In this document: piece after piece, positions 1-9,140 of the stretch
How positions within the stretch are numbered: position 1 is the first letter of the stretch
Layout of the letters: every line of letters starts with the position of its first letter
Source: Brachyspira aalborgi
GTDB taxonomy: Bacteria > Spirochaetota > Brachyspiria > Brachyspirales > Brachyspiraceae
Length of the DNA stretch: 64,000 nucleotides
Assembly (NCBI RefSeq): GCF_008016455.1
Contig: NZ_SAXU01000001.1
Location: forward strand, 186,001-250,000
Direction: 5' to 3'
Notes under the pieces: model-generated
Seen by the model: the letters and a program-made list of their open reading frames with translations, nothing else
Database searches by the model: none
What the model was told of the DNA's origin: nothing
Made by a program: the position numbers and the translations under genes

Positions 1-461
1 TCTATTGTAAAAATTCCGTTATCGTTTTTTAAGTCGCAAGTTATTAAATTTCTTTCATTATCTTTAACTGCGTTATGAAACGGATAATAAATGGGAGTAA
101 GAACGATTATGCTGTCGTCTTTATTTGTAAAAGCGTTTACGATTAAATAAAGCGCCGTCACTAAACCGCTTGAAAATAAAATCCATTCTTTTTTTAAATC
201 TATATTATATCTAGTTTTCTGCCAATTAAAAAACGCTTCAAAATAACTTTCCCATAAATGAGTATAGCCAAAAACTCCATGCGATATTCTTTTATTTAAA
301 GCGTCTATAACTTCATCTGGCGTTTTAAACTCCATATCGGCAACCCACATCGGAATAAGTCCTTCGGTTTTAAATCTTTTTTCAATTCCCGTATCCCATT
401 TTTCAGAATTGGTATTTTTTCTATCAACCGTATATTTACGGCAAAATTCTTCTATTTCCAT
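1..461 (-). CDS. MalY/PatB-type PLP aminotransferase, partial (N-terminal part)
   Basis: The first ~153 codons read from ATG at 461 and run off the left edge. The translated N-terminus carries the pattern RYTVDRKNTNSEKWD followed by GLIPMWVADMEFKTP, typical of the MalY/PatB branch of class I/II aminotransferases, which act as cystathionine beta-lyases (C-S lyases) with pyridoxal phosphate. The PLP lysine lies beyond the window, so activity cannot be judged. The cytoplasmic role would be sulfur amino-acid metabolism. The family match is strong; the substrate is unknown. Confidence 0.85.
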   Translation of the reverse strand, partial: MEIEEFCRKYTVDRKNTNSEKWDTGIEKRFKTEGLIPMWVADMEFKTPDEVIDALNKRISHGVFGYTHLWESYFEAFFNWQKTRYNIDLKKEWILFSSGLVTALYLIVNAFTNKDDSIIVLTPIYYPFHNAVKDNERNLITCDLKNDNGIFTI

Positions 462-617
462 TAATTAATATCCTTTATATTTTATATTAAAGTTAATTAT
501 AGAAATAATTTTTTTTATGTCAATAATTTAATTTTTTCGATATAGTTAAATTCCATTTATAATAAATTAAAAGTAAAATAAAACCTTTCAAAAATTCTTA
601 TTATAGTTTATAATATA

Positions 618-908
618 ATGAATTATATTATTTTATTGGAATTATTAATCGTGGAATTATTAGCTATTATATTTTTTATAATTGTAATTATAGTATTTAT
701 TTTAATGTTTGGCTTACTTTTTTTTGTATCTTTTGTAAGCAAGACATTTAATTTTATATCGTATTTGATTTTTAGAAATCGTGAAGATTGTCCTTTTTGT
801 CATAGTAGGAAATCTTTAAAAATTATAAAGACGGAAAATGTATACAGAAAAGAATGCGATAAATGTAAATTTTCGGTAGAGGTGGAAGATAAAAAATATA
901 ACGAATAG
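618..908 (+). CDS. Small membrane protein with C-terminal zinc-ribbon-like CxxC pair
   Basis: A 96-residue protein. Residues ~4-50 are almost entirely hydrophobic (one or two membrane spans), followed by a short basic stretch and Cys58-x2-Cys61 and Cys80-x2-Cys83, a zinc-ribbon-like arrangement probably facing the cytoplasm. I do not recognise the family. The start is uncertain: no Shine-Dalgarno is visible and a TATAAT lies only 3 bases before the ATG (609-614), so if that is the -10 box the real start is further in. The gene ends 5 bases before the 3' end of the convergent tRNA-Leu. Confidence 0.55.
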   Translation: MNYIILLELLIVELLAIIFFIIVIIVFILMFGLLFFVSFVSKTFNFISYLIFRNREDCPFCHSRKSLKIIKTENVYRKECDKCKFSVEVEDKKYNE

Positions 909-913
909 ATTTA

Positions 914-992
914 CGAGGGGAGGGGGTTGAACCCTCATGCCTAGGCACTAGATCCTAAGTCTAGCGTGTCTGCCAATTCCACCACCCTCGCT
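914..992 (-). tRNA. tRNA-Leu (anticodon UAG)
   Basis: On the minus strand the acceptor stem GCGAGGG (992-986) pairs with CCCTCGT (921-915, one G-U pair). A D-arm with GGCAGAC, an anticodon stem CTAGA/TCTAG with loop CTTAGGA giving anticodon UAG, a class II variable arm (GCC/GGC stem) and a T-arm GAGGG/CCCTC with GGTTCAACC loop follow. The CCA end is not encoded. The length (~79 nt plus CCA) is at the short end for a leucine tRNA. Confidence 0.93.
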
Positions 993-1047
993 TTAAGTTT
1001 ATTTATTATACATTATATAATATTTTTTTCAAGTAAGAGTATACAAT

Positions 1048-2667
1048 ATGAATAGAATTCAAAAAATAAATAAAAATTTTCAAAAGTTAAAAAAATTCTT
1101 TAGCGAGGATATATATTATACTGACGCTTCGATATTTAATCCTATAAAAAGATTTTTTATAAATTTATTTAGAGTAATAACTTTTGCGATAACCGATTTT
1201 GTTAAAGACGATTGCACAATAAGAGCGGCTTCATTAACCTATCTTGTAACTTTGTCTTTAATTCCCGCTTTAATAGTAGGTTTATTTATATTGAGAATTT
1301 TTAATTTATATCAAAATATTTTTACCATGATTTTTGATTGGATGCAAACAAACGCTCCTTTTTACGAGCCAATGGTTAGGCAAATATTAAATATAGCCGA
1401 TAATACAAATTTGGCAAGTTTCGGATTAGTCGGCGTAATTTCTACTTTGGTAAGCACGGGATTAATTTTGCATAATATACAGCAATCACTTGTTAAAATA
1501 TGGAGAGTTAAAATAAAAACTTCAATTCCTAGAGTGGCTGCGAATTATATAGCTTTACTTTTTTTAATTCCAATAATGATAGGAATATCTTTTTCGCTTA
1601 TAACTTATATGCATATTAGCTCATATAATTATCCGACTATAATTAGAATATTATTATCTTGGGTTACTCCAATAATCGCTATGTCTTTATTAGTTTTATT
1701 TTCTTATGTTTTAGTTCCTCAAACAAAAGTAAATTGGTCTAACGCCGCTATATCTTCGGTTTTGGTAGCGATAACTATAATAACTCTTTTCAGCGTTTAT
1801 TTTAGATTAAATTTAAATGTAAAAAATTATAAACAAATTTTCGATAGCGATAAATATAAAATAGAATATATAGTAAAAGAAATAAACTCTGGCGTTAATA
1901 AAAATATTTCAAATATTACTTTAGAGAGAATAAGCTATAGAATAATTGAAAATCTTGGAAACGGTTTAAGCGCTCCAACTTATGATAGAGAGATTATTTC
2001 TACAAATATTCTTAACTTTATTGATTTTTCGCCAAATGTATTTGAGCAGTTAATGAAATATAATTTTAAAATAGGCGATATTGTAGTGATAAGCAATGAA
2101 GATAATACTTTAACTAGCATAAGTCCAGCCGAGTTTTCATCGGCAAGCGCTTTCGCTCAAATTCCCGTTTTGCTTTTGCTTTTATATATAATTTGGATAA
2201 TAATTTTATTTGGAGCGGAACTTACTTATTCTCTTCAATATTTTAGAGCTTACGGAGTCGATAGAACGAATATAAAACTTTCATTTGCCGAAAAAGAAGT
2301 TATAGCTTTAGAGTTTATGCATGCGATTGCCTATAGATTTATTAACAAGAAAAAACCTTTTACAATATACGAACTTGCAAAAGAATTAAAAACTCCTCCT
2401 ACAATAATAAATGAAATATCCGAAAGTTTAGAAAAATCTATGTATATAATAAAAACTGTTGACGGTTCAAAAATATCTTATATATTAGGTTGTCCTCCCG
2501 AATCTATAACCGTTGGCGATATTTTATATTCTCTAAAAATGAATGGCGGATTTAGAAATAAAAATCTCTCTCCAGACGATAAATATAAAAAACTTATATA
2601 CGAAAATAAAACTATATCGAATAAAGATTATAATAAAGATTTATATCATTTGGTTGTTAATAAATAA
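1048..2667 (+). CDS. YihY/BrkB (UPF0761) family membrane protein, long form
   Basis: The N-terminal DDCTIRAASLTYLVTLSLIPAL segment and five to six hydrophobic spans match the YihY/BrkB family of inner-membrane proteins of unsettled function. At 539 residues it is much longer than the usual ~280-300. Two additions explain this: a hydrophilic insert at about residues 255-365 before the last span (FGAELTYSLQYF), and a C-terminal cytoplasmic tail of ~130 residues that looks like a winged-helix module (FTIYELAKELKTPPTIINEI). The tail suggests a regulatory or scaffolding role, which is inference. It stands alone, followed by a convergent gene. Confidence 0.8.
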   Translation: MNRIQKINKNFQKLKKFFSEDIYYTDASIFNPIKRFFINLFRVITFAITDFVKDDCTIRAASLTYLVTLSLIPALIVGLFILRIFNLYQNIFTMIFDWMQTNAPFYEPMVRQILNIADNTNLASFGLVGVISTLVSTGLILHNIQQSLVKIWRVKIKTSIPRVAANYIALLFLIPIMIGISFSLITYMHISSYNYPTIIRILLSWVTPIIAMSLLVLFSYVLVPQTKVNWSNAAISSVLVAITIITLFSVYFRLNLNVKNYKQIFDSDKYKIEYIVKEINSGVNKNISNITLERISYRIIENLGNGLSAPTYDREIISTNILNFIDFSPNVFEQLMKYNFKIGDIVVISNEDNTLTSISPAEFSSASAFAQIPVLLLLLYIIWIIILFGAELTYSLQYFRAYGVDRTNIKLSFAEKEVIALEFMHAIAYRFINKKKPFTIYELAKELKTPPTIINEISESLEKSMYIIKTVDGSKISYILGCPPESITVGDILYSLKMNGGFRNKNLSPDDKYKKLIYENKTISNKDYNKDLYHLVVNK

Positions 2668-2692
2668 TTTTTAATTTTCTTTATTAATTTTA

Positions 2693-2977
2693 TTATTGTG
2701 GCAAATTATCTTTATATTTTGAATCCTTAAACTCTAAATAAGGTTTTGAGCTTAACATATGAATTGCAGTTATAAGAGAGTAGCTTATCCATGCTTTTTT
2801 TTCTGCATCCTTTTTATCTTTGCTAGATTCATTTTCTTTTAAGAGTTCGTTTAAGGTTTTTGAAATATTTAAAATATTATCTTCAAAAAAATCTTCGCAT
2901 TCTTCGCAGGTATCCATTGTAGCCTGCCCTTCGATTTCTTCAATTTCTTTACCGCACCAAACGCAATTAATACTCAT
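2693..2977 (-). CDS. Small zinc-finger-like protein, unknown function
   Basis: 94 residues. Cys5-x2-Cys8 and Cys24-x2-Cys27 near the N-terminus form a probable zinc ribbon; the rest is acidic and helical (DFFEDNILNISKTLNELLKENES), rich in Lys/Glu. No signal peptide or membrane span. A GGAG ribosome-binding site sits 7 bases before the ATG. It is transcribed away from the propeller/peptidase pair with its own short gap. Family not recognised. Confidence 0.6.
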   Translation of the reverse strand: MSINCVWCGKEIEEIEGQATMDTCEECEDFFEDNILNISKTLNELLKENESSKDKKDAEKKAWISYSLITAIHMLSSKPYLEFKDSKYKDNLPQ

Positions 2978-3008
2978 TTTATCTCCAATTTTTTATTTCT
3001 AATAAATC

Positions 3009-5057
3009 TTAAATAACAAAAGAATAATATTTAATATTTCCTTCAGTATCCAAAACTTCTATTGTAATTGAACCCGCTTCTTCATCTTCTATTATAATAG
3101 TAAAATTTTCGCTCATAGAATCCAAAACTTTATCATCGGGAAGTATATAATGCCATTCTTCCGTTATAGTTGAATATCTTACTGTTTTCAAAAATGAAAG
3201 TTTATCTTCCGCTCTAAAAGTTATTATTCTTTTATTTCCTTCGGTTTTTACAGCAAAATCAAATATTTCGGGCGAATCATTATCGTATTTTATATTAAGA
3301 ACTTCCAAAGTTTTAGTTTTTGATAAATCTATCGGATTATCGAATCTGTCGCTTGCCGTTATTCTAAAATCATAAATTCCCGAAGGCATTAAATAAGACT
3401 TAAATCTAAAATAAGGCGTTTCTAAATTATTTGCAAGTTTTCTATAATTTTTTTCGCCTTTTAATCTATATTCCAAATCGTAAATAAGTTTATCGCCGTT
3501 CGGGTCGCTTCCTTTCCAATAAATCATAGTTTCGCTTTCTTCGAGTTGCGGGCTTTTTGTAGTTTCGCTTGAATCGTTTTGCTGTTTATAATGCGTTGTA
3601 AGTCCGCCGTTTAGAACATCTGGAGGCAAATTATTTTCTATATAAGTAAAATCCATAGAACTTAAAACGGGAACTGATTTTTCATTAGCGTTAGAATTTT
3701 TCATTGTTATTCTAAATTGCAAAAATCTTCCGTCTGGAGCGTTAATTTTTCCGTCTGCCGAAACTTTAGTAAAATCGCTCCAAGTATTATCTACTCTTGC
3801 CACATTTCCCGTTCTCACTTCAAAAGATATATCCGAACCGTCTGGAATAGTCGTCATTGCTTTTAAACTTCCTAATTTGCTTAAAAGTTTTAAATCCAAA
3901 GTATCGCTTATAAAACTGCCTTCTGAAGGATTTCCGTTTTGCATTTTATAAATCTCTCCCGTTTTTGATATTGCAAAATATAATCCGTCTTTCGTAGCCG
4001 AAAAAGTTGAGAGAGTTTTATTTTCTAATCCGCCAATATACGATAGAAGTCCGTCATTTCCGTTTATTTTATAAATGTCCGCGTTATCTCCCGTTATAAA
4101 ATATATATTATTATCAATATCGCTACTTAAAGCGAAAACCAAAGTTTGATTTAAGAAAAATAATCTTTGAACCGTTCCGTTTGTATCCGCTTTATATAAA
4201 GAATTTCTAAATTCTTTTGCGCTATCGTCCGCCAATTTTCCGCCGTCTATTATAGAAGGCAAAATTAAATATGAAGGTTCTCTTGTCGCCGTTCCAAAAT
4301 ATAAATTTCCTATATTATCCATAGTTATCGCGTAAACTTCATTTTGAGCGGTATCGTAAACAGTTTTATAAGAAGGATTTTCTAAATTAGTCGATAAATC
4401 CACAGATAAAACTAATCCTCTTCCCGCCGTTCCTATATAAAGTTTATTGCTTTTAGAATCAAAATAAAGAGACATTGCATGCTGTTCTTCCGTTTTTAAT
4501 ATTTCCGTTATATTTCCGTTTGAAGATATTTTTAATACTCTCGCATTATTTCCGCCCGCTGCTGCATATAAATTTCCGTTATTGTCAAATTTCATATCCC
4601 AAATATAAGTGTCGTCTACATTTTTACTCCAAATCTCATTTCCCGATTTATCATATTTTATAATTCTTGCATAAGGCGCTGTAGCCGCGTATATATTTCC
4701 AGAATTATCTGAAATTACAGAAGTAAAAGCGCTTTCGTTTGTAGATTTGACGAATAAATTAAAATCGCTTTCTCCCGCTTTTCTTTTATACAATTCCGCC
4801 CCGTCTCCGCTTATAGCCGCATACATAGAACCGTCCGAAGAATTATATATTTTCCAAATAAATTTTCCTTCTATAGCGCCGTCTTTTTCTATAATCGGAG
4901 CTAAAATTAAAGAACCTTGTTCGGTGAGCATTATTCCGTTATAAGTTCCGTTATTATAAAAGCCCTTTCTTGAACTTGAATAATTTCTTGTAACTACTCC
5001 GAAAATATTAGTATTTGATAAAATTAATAATATTAAAATGATTTTAGCGATTTTCAT
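3009..5057 (-). CDS. Secreted beta-propeller protein paired with S55 peptidase
   Basis: 682 residues starting with a signal peptide (MKIAKIILILLILSNTNIFG). About residues 60-390 hold repeated strands of the type DxxGNLYAAxxxxARVLKISSNG and DNIGNLYFGT, consistent with an NHL/SMP-30-like propeller. The C-terminal ~200 residues (SSMDFTYIENNLPPDV..., YDLEYRLKGEKNYRKL...) resemble fibronectin/Y_Y_Y-type beta-sandwich domains. It should be exported to the periplasm or surface. Its start overlaps the end of the upstream peptidase gene by 14 bases, so the two are surely co-translated. The partner relation is inferred from context; ligand unknown. Confidence 0.75.
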   Translation of the reverse strand: MKIAKIILILLILSNTNIFGVVTRNYSSSRKGFYNNGTYNGIMLTEQGSLILAPIIEKDGAIEGKFIWKIYNSSDGSMYAAISGDGAELYKRKAGESDFNLFVKSTNESAFTSVISDNSGNIYAATAPYARIIKYDKSGNEIWSKNVDDTYIWDMKFDNNGNLYAAAGGNNARVLKISSNGNITEILKTEEQHAMSLYFDSKSNKLYIGTAGRGLVLSVDLSTNLENPSYKTVYDTAQNEVYAITMDNIGNLYFGTATREPSYLILPSIIDGGKLADDSAKEFRNSLYKADTNGTVQRLFFLNQTLVFALSSDIDNNIYFITGDNADIYKINGNDGLLSYIGGLENKTLSTFSATKDGLYFAISKTGEIYKMQNGNPSEGSFISDTLDLKLLSKLGSLKAMTTIPDGSDISFEVRTGNVARVDNTWSDFTKVSADGKINAPDGRFLQFRITMKNSNANEKSVPVLSSMDFTYIENNLPPDVLNGGLTTHYKQQNDSSETTKSPQLEESETMIYWKGSDPNGDKLIYDLEYRLKGEKNYRKLANNLETPYFRFKSYLMPSGIYDFRITASDRFDNPIDLSKTKTLEVLNIKYDNDSPEIFDFAVKTEGNKRIITFRAEDKLSFLKTVRYSTITEEWHYILPDDKVLDSMSENFTIIIEDEEAGSITIEVLDTEGNIKYYSFVI

Positions 5058-6771
5058 ATTTATCCGCTCCTTCTATGATTATATCTATTTTCATTAAACC
5101 TAATATTGAATAAGGCATATCAAATTGTCCTTCTATAGCGTTTATAACCGATGCTTTATCCGAAGTATAATTATTTGCCATTACTCCGTATTTTGAAATA
5201 GGAAGCATAGGAAAAGAATCTTTGCCTATTTGAACGCCTCTTGCCGAAGAATAAAGCCAAACTTTCAAAGCCTTATCGTCATAGGATTTGCCATATATTC
5301 TCATAACATCGTCTAAACTTCTTATTTTATATTTATTTGGCATAAATAACCGCTCTGCATAATTATAAATATATTCGTTAGCCGCATAAATACTGTAAAC
5401 ATCCGTAGTCAAATTAACGGGAAGTTTAACGGGAATATTTATATAAGTTTTTTCTTTGCCGTAAGGAGTTATTCCAACTCTTAAATGTATAGTCTCGCCC
5501 GCTTTAGCTTTAGGCTCAAGCAAAGTTATATCGTTTAAAAAAGCGTATTCTAAATTACTTCTTTTTATAGAGAGTTTTATTGATTTTATTCCGACTCTAT
5601 TAAAATTATTATAAATAAAAAAATCAACGGGAGCTATTAATTGTTCTATTGCAGTTTTGAAAGCGTCTTTAGAAGAGTAGCTTAATATTCTATCGGTTAC
5701 TTTATAAGGTTCTTCAAAATAATCAGTTTCTATTTCATAACTTACGCTAAATACTCCATCCTCATCGCTTCCCGCGCTTGAAGTTACGGCAGTATAAATT
5801 GCCATAGAAAGCAAATAAGAAAAATATGTCGGGTCGTTCAATACTCTAAAATTAAAATCTTTATTCAAAAAACTTTGGTCTTCAACTTGCAAATTAACGG
5901 GAATCATAGTATTTTCGGGCACTTCTCCGTAAACTCCCGAAACTCCAAAAGTTCCATCATAAACTGTATAGCCCAAATAATTAGAATAAGCCGCTCCTAT
6001 TTTAAATGAAGATGCCGTTGAAGCCACAATATGATTTATATAAGCTCTTGAAACGGGCGCTCTTAATCTTCCTTTGGACCACATTGAATGTCCGAATAAT
6101 AAAAATTTTTCATCGTCCGTATGCGAAACAGTGCCGACTCCAGCTATTGAAAAATCGCCGTCAATTAAAACTATCGCCACAGAATCGCCGAATAAAAATT
6201 TGCCGCTTTGATTGATATCCGAAATTGAGCCTCCAGCTTGCATTGGATAAAATCCCATTTCTTTAAATTTATCCGAATATTCTAAAAAAGAATCTCCGTT
6301 AAAACCTGAAAACATTAAAGGAGTTTGCAAAGAATTTTTACTAATTGAAGCGACTTTTGAAGCGTTTGTATCGTTATATAATTTATACATTTCTTCTATT
6401 GGAGTGACGCCCGCAATCGGGTCTTTCGCATAATTCCAACCAAAAGCTAAAGCGCCAGCAATTTTTCCGTCAAAATAAATTGGCGAGCCGCTCATTCCTG
6501 CAACCGTTCCTGAATGTTCCAAATTAAGCCCTTCAAGTTCTATTAATATAGCATCGCTTCCATGCCACATTTTTCTTAAAACGGAAATAACTTTTACTTT
6601 AAAAGGCTCGACATTTGTTCCATGTATTACAGTATAGCCAACCCCTTCCATTCCTTCCGTTATTTCGCTCATTGGAATAACCTGCGGATTATCGGGCGGA
6701 GAAGGCGGCAAATTTTGAGCGAATAAACTTAAATTAAATAAAAATAAAGTTAAAAATATTCTGTTCGTCAT
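5044..6771 (-). CDS. Exported SpoIVB-type (S55) peptidase-domain protein
   Basis: 575 residues with an N-terminal signal peptide (MTNRIFLTLFLFNLSLFAQ). Residues ~32-125 (GMEGVGYTVIHGTNVEPF, then TVAGMSGSPIYFDGKIAGALAFGW, then PIAGVTPIEEM) match the peptidase S55 domain of SpoIVB-like proteins; the Ser of MSGSP is the expected nucleophile. A GHSMW motif near residue 228 supplies a conserved His. Many non-sporulating bacteria carry this family, with unknown substrates. No PDZ domain or sporulation context is present. It heads a two-gene operon with the propeller protein. Confidence 0.78.
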   Translation of the reverse strand: MTNRIFLTLFLFNLSLFAQNLPPSPPDNPQVIPMSEITEGMEGVGYTVIHGTNVEPFKVKVISVLRKMWHGSDAILIELEGLNLEHSGTVAGMSGSPIYFDGKIAGALAFGWNYAKDPIAGVTPIEEMYKLYNDTNASKVASISKNSLQTPLMFSGFNGDSFLEYSDKFKEMGFYPMQAGGSISDINQSGKFLFGDSVAIVLIDGDFSIAGVGTVSHTDDEKFLLFGHSMWSKGRLRAPVSRAYINHIVASTASSFKIGAAYSNYLGYTVYDGTFGVSGVYGEVPENTMIPVNLQVEDQSFLNKDFNFRVLNDPTYFSYLLSMAIYTAVTSSAGSDEDGVFSVSYEIETDYFEEPYKVTDRILSYSSKDAFKTAIEQLIAPVDFFIYNNFNRVGIKSIKLSIKRSNLEYAFLNDITLLEPKAKAGETIHLRVGITPYGKEKTYINIPVKLPVNLTTDVYSIYAANEYIYNYAERLFMPNKYKIRSLDDVMRIYGKSYDDKALKVWLYSSARGVQIGKDSFPMLPISKYGVMANNYTSDKASVINAIEGQFDMPYSILGLMKIDIIIEGADKYENR

Positions 6772-7462
6772 AATATCCTATGTTTTATTAAAAATTAAAA
6801 TTTATAATAAATATTATACTAAATTAAATAAAATTCAATAAATAATAACTTATAATTTATCGACATGTAAAGAGTTAAAAATAATATCTTTTATTGTAAA
6901 ACAATAATAGAAGAATTTAAAAAAAAATTCTTACTTTCTTTTTTCTAAATAGCAAGTAAAAATTTTTGTTCTTTATTTATAATTTATAACACCAAAAAAG
7001 AAAGAATATTTTGCATATTTTTAATAAAAGCAATAAATTTTATTAAAAGTAGATTACTTGTCGTCTATCCAACTTTGTTGCGGAATTCATCCTTGCAATA
7101 ACAAATAAAAAATTTATATCGCATTTACAATAATGAAAAAAGTAAAAATTATAAATTAAATTTTAATAAACTTATAGAATTAGAATTTATAATTTTATAA
7201 ATGTCAATTAATTAAATATAAAAATATAAAATATTTATAATTTTTTTATCGCTAATATTTAAATCTATAATTAAAATTTTAAGGAATTTATAAATTCTAT
7301 TTTTCTATAAACTTAAAAATATGTATGAAATGTATTATAATTAATTTAAAATAAATAATTTTTTTTGAATTTTTTTTATTTTTATAGTTTTGTCCCTTGT
7401 TTTTTTTTTTTTGTATGTAATATATTAAATAATATTGAAATAAAATTAAAGAGGCATTTCTT
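6772..7462. other. Long AT-rich intergenic region
   Basis: About 690 bases without a convincing gene on either strand. Most of it is over 85% A+T with stops in all frames. An island of more mixed composition at ~7051-7110 looks like the worn remnant of a dispersed repeat. The right end holds the T13 tract and the probable promoter of the outer-membrane protein gene. Confidence 0.6.
7400..7412 (+). repeat. T13 homopolymer in a probable promoter
   Basis: Thirteen consecutive T residues, by far the longest homopolymer I noticed in the window. It lies 50 bases upstream of the ATG of a predicted outer-membrane protein, between possible -35 boxes (TTGTCC 7390-7395 or TTGTTT 7397-7402) and possible -10 boxes (TATGTA 7414-7419 or TATATT 7421-7426). 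Length changes would alter promoter spacing. Confidence 0.6.
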
Positions 7463-8221
7463 ATGAGATTAAAATTAAAATTAATAATATCACTATTTAT
7501 ATTAATGTATTCTAAATTATTGCCCGTTAATTTTGAGTTTAGTTTTGGAGGTTCTTTAGGTTCGACTATTGATTTTAGCCAAGTAGTGGCTTATTTAGAT
7601 ATAGCTAAACCTTTGGAAGGTAGCAGGGTTGACTACGGATTTTCGGCAAACTGTTTTTTGGATATTGGCGCTAATTTTGAACTGCAAGATAGCGAAGTTT
7701 TAAAAGGCGTGAGTATTCTATTTGAAACGGGATACTATTATTATATGAGATATAGAACAGAGACTGAAAATATAGATAAAAAAAATAAGTTTAAATATCA
7801 TAATTTAATATTAGGAGTATTGCCTAAATTTAATTTTAATAATGGTATTTCGTTCGGAATAGGAGCGGGTATTTATCTGCCTTTCTATAGTTGGATAGGG
7901 CGTAAAATTTATAGTAATACTGAAGCAAGTCCTTTAGGATTAGGAATTTATGGAGGATTAAGTAAAATCGATTTCAAGAAAATAATTAATATGTATAAAG
8001 TCCCCGTAATGCCTTATGTAAAATTAAATTTGGAGAAAAATTATTATATTTCGGAGCTTTGGGCTTTCAAAATCGGAGCAAATATGATTTATAATTTTGG
8101 TATGGAATTTGATACGGATAATTTAAGAAAAAATACTACTCAATATACATTTGACGAATATAAATTTTCTTCATTATCTTTTGAGGTTTTCTTTGGTTTC
8201 GGTTTTGGACGCCCTAAATAA
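7463..8221 (+). CDS. Predicted outer-membrane beta-barrel protein
   Basis: 252 residues with a signal peptide (MRLKLKLIISLFILMYSKLLP). The mature part is rich in alternating aromatic/hydrophobic strands separated by polar turns (FSFGGSLGSTIDF, ILFETGYYYYMRY, ISFGIGAGIYLPFY) and ends in a strand FEVFFGFGFGRPK, typical of small 8-10-strand barrels. A GAGG ribosome-binding site lies ~10 bases before the ATG. Family not recognised beyond its architecture. It is a single-gene unit with its own terminator, and the upstream T13 tract makes it a candidate for variable expression. Confidence 0.7.
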   Translation: MRLKLKLIISLFILMYSKLLPVNFEFSFGGSLGSTIDFSQVVAYLDIAKPLEGSRVDYGFSANCFLDIGANFELQDSEVLKGVSILFETGYYYYMRYRTETENIDKKNKFKYHNLILGVLPKFNFNNGISFGIGAGIYLPFYSWIGRKIYSNTEASPLGLGIYGGLSKIDFKKIINMYKVPVMPYVKLNLEKNYYISELWAFKIGANMIYNFGMEFDTDNLRKNTTQYTFDEYKFSSLSFEVFFGFGFGRPK

Positions 8222-8265
8222 AGTATTGGTTTTAAACTATAATGTTTTACCTCCTAAAATAAAAT

Positions 8266-8294
8266 ACCCCGTAGAAATGCGGGGTTATTTTTTT
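8266..8294 (+). terminator. Rho-independent terminator after the outer-membrane protein gene
   Basis: ACCCCG (8266-8271) and CGGGGT (8280-8285) form a 6-bp GC-rich stem with an 8-base loop, followed by an A and seven or more T residues. It is 45 bases after the stop codon. Confidence 0.9.
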
Positions 8295-8367
8295 GTGTAT
8301 TGTTATAGCGTGGATTTTTAAAATTCTCATAATGACGATATTATTATTAAATAAAAAATATTAACGC

Positions 8368-8401
8368 TTGACTGAATTATTATTTATTGTATTATTAAAG
8401 A
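8368..8401 (+). promoter_or_regulatory. Promoter giving a leaderless rnc transcript
   Basis: TTGACT (8368-8373), 16-base spacer, TATTAT (8390-8395). The start codon at 8402 lies exactly 7 bases after the -10 box, where transcription would begin, and no Shine-Dalgarno fits between them. Confidence 0.6.
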
Positions 8402-9127
8402 ATGCAAAACGAATATAATAAAAAATACGATATTGACAAAATATTAAAAGAATGCCAAAAAGCCATATCTTATAATTTTAAAAACAAAAAATATTTACTT
8501 GAAGCGATAACTCATAGAACTTTTGCAAACGAAAATAAATCTGATATAGAAAAAATAAAATATAATCAAAGGCTTGAGTTTTTGGGAGATTCCGTTTTGT
8601 CTCTTATAATATCGGATTATCTTTTTAGGAAATATCCTAATTATAATGAAGGTTTATTAACAAAAATAAAATCTTCTCTGGTTTCAAATCAAACATTATG
8701 CGAATTATCAAAAAAATTAGAATTGGGAGATTTCATTTTGCTTGGGCATGGCGAGGAGGCTTCTGGCGGAAGGCAAAGAGAAAATATGCTTGAAGATTTA
8801 TTTGAGGCTATTGTCGGCTCTATATATTTGGATGCGGGAATTGTAGAAGCGAAAAATTTTATAATAAAAACTTACAAAGAAAAATTAAACGATTTGAATA
8901 TATCTAATTTTTATAAAGATTATAAATCTATATTTCAAGAAATAATTCAAAAAGAATACAAAATAAATCCTAAATATTTAACGAAAGAAATTGAAAACGA
9001 TATGTTTAAATCCGAAGTTATCGTTAATAATAAAAGTTACGCCGCAGGCTCTGGAAAAAGTAAAAAAGATGCGGAAATGGAAGCCGCTAAAAACGCTTTA
9101 ATTTATATAAAAAAGATTGTAAAATAA
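8402..9127 (+). CDS. rnc: Ribonuclease III
   Basis: 241 residues. The RNase III signature RLEFLGDSVL sits at residues 57-66 and the second acidic cluster MLEDLFEAIVGSIYLD at ~128-143, giving the Glu/Asp metal ligands. A C-terminal double-stranded RNA-binding domain (residues ~165-238) ends in GSGKSKKDAEMEAAKNAL. It cleaves dsRNA in rRNA and mRNA maturation. The length is normal for the family. The mRNA seems leaderless. It is followed 13 bases later by rpe, and the two probably form an operon. Confidence 0.97.
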   Translation: MQNEYNKKYDIDKILKECQKAISYNFKNKKYLLEAITHRTFANENKSDIEKIKYNQRLEFLGDSVLSLIISDYLFRKYPNYNEGLLTKIKSSLVSNQTLCELSKKLELGDFILLGHGEEASGGRQRENMLEDLFEAIVGSIYLDAGIVEAKNFIIKTYKEKLNDLNISNFYKDYKSIFQEIIQKEYKINPKYLTKEIENDMFKSEVIVNNKSYAAGSGKSKKDAEMEAAKNALIYIKKIVK

Positions 9128-9140
9128 TTAAGGAAAAATT

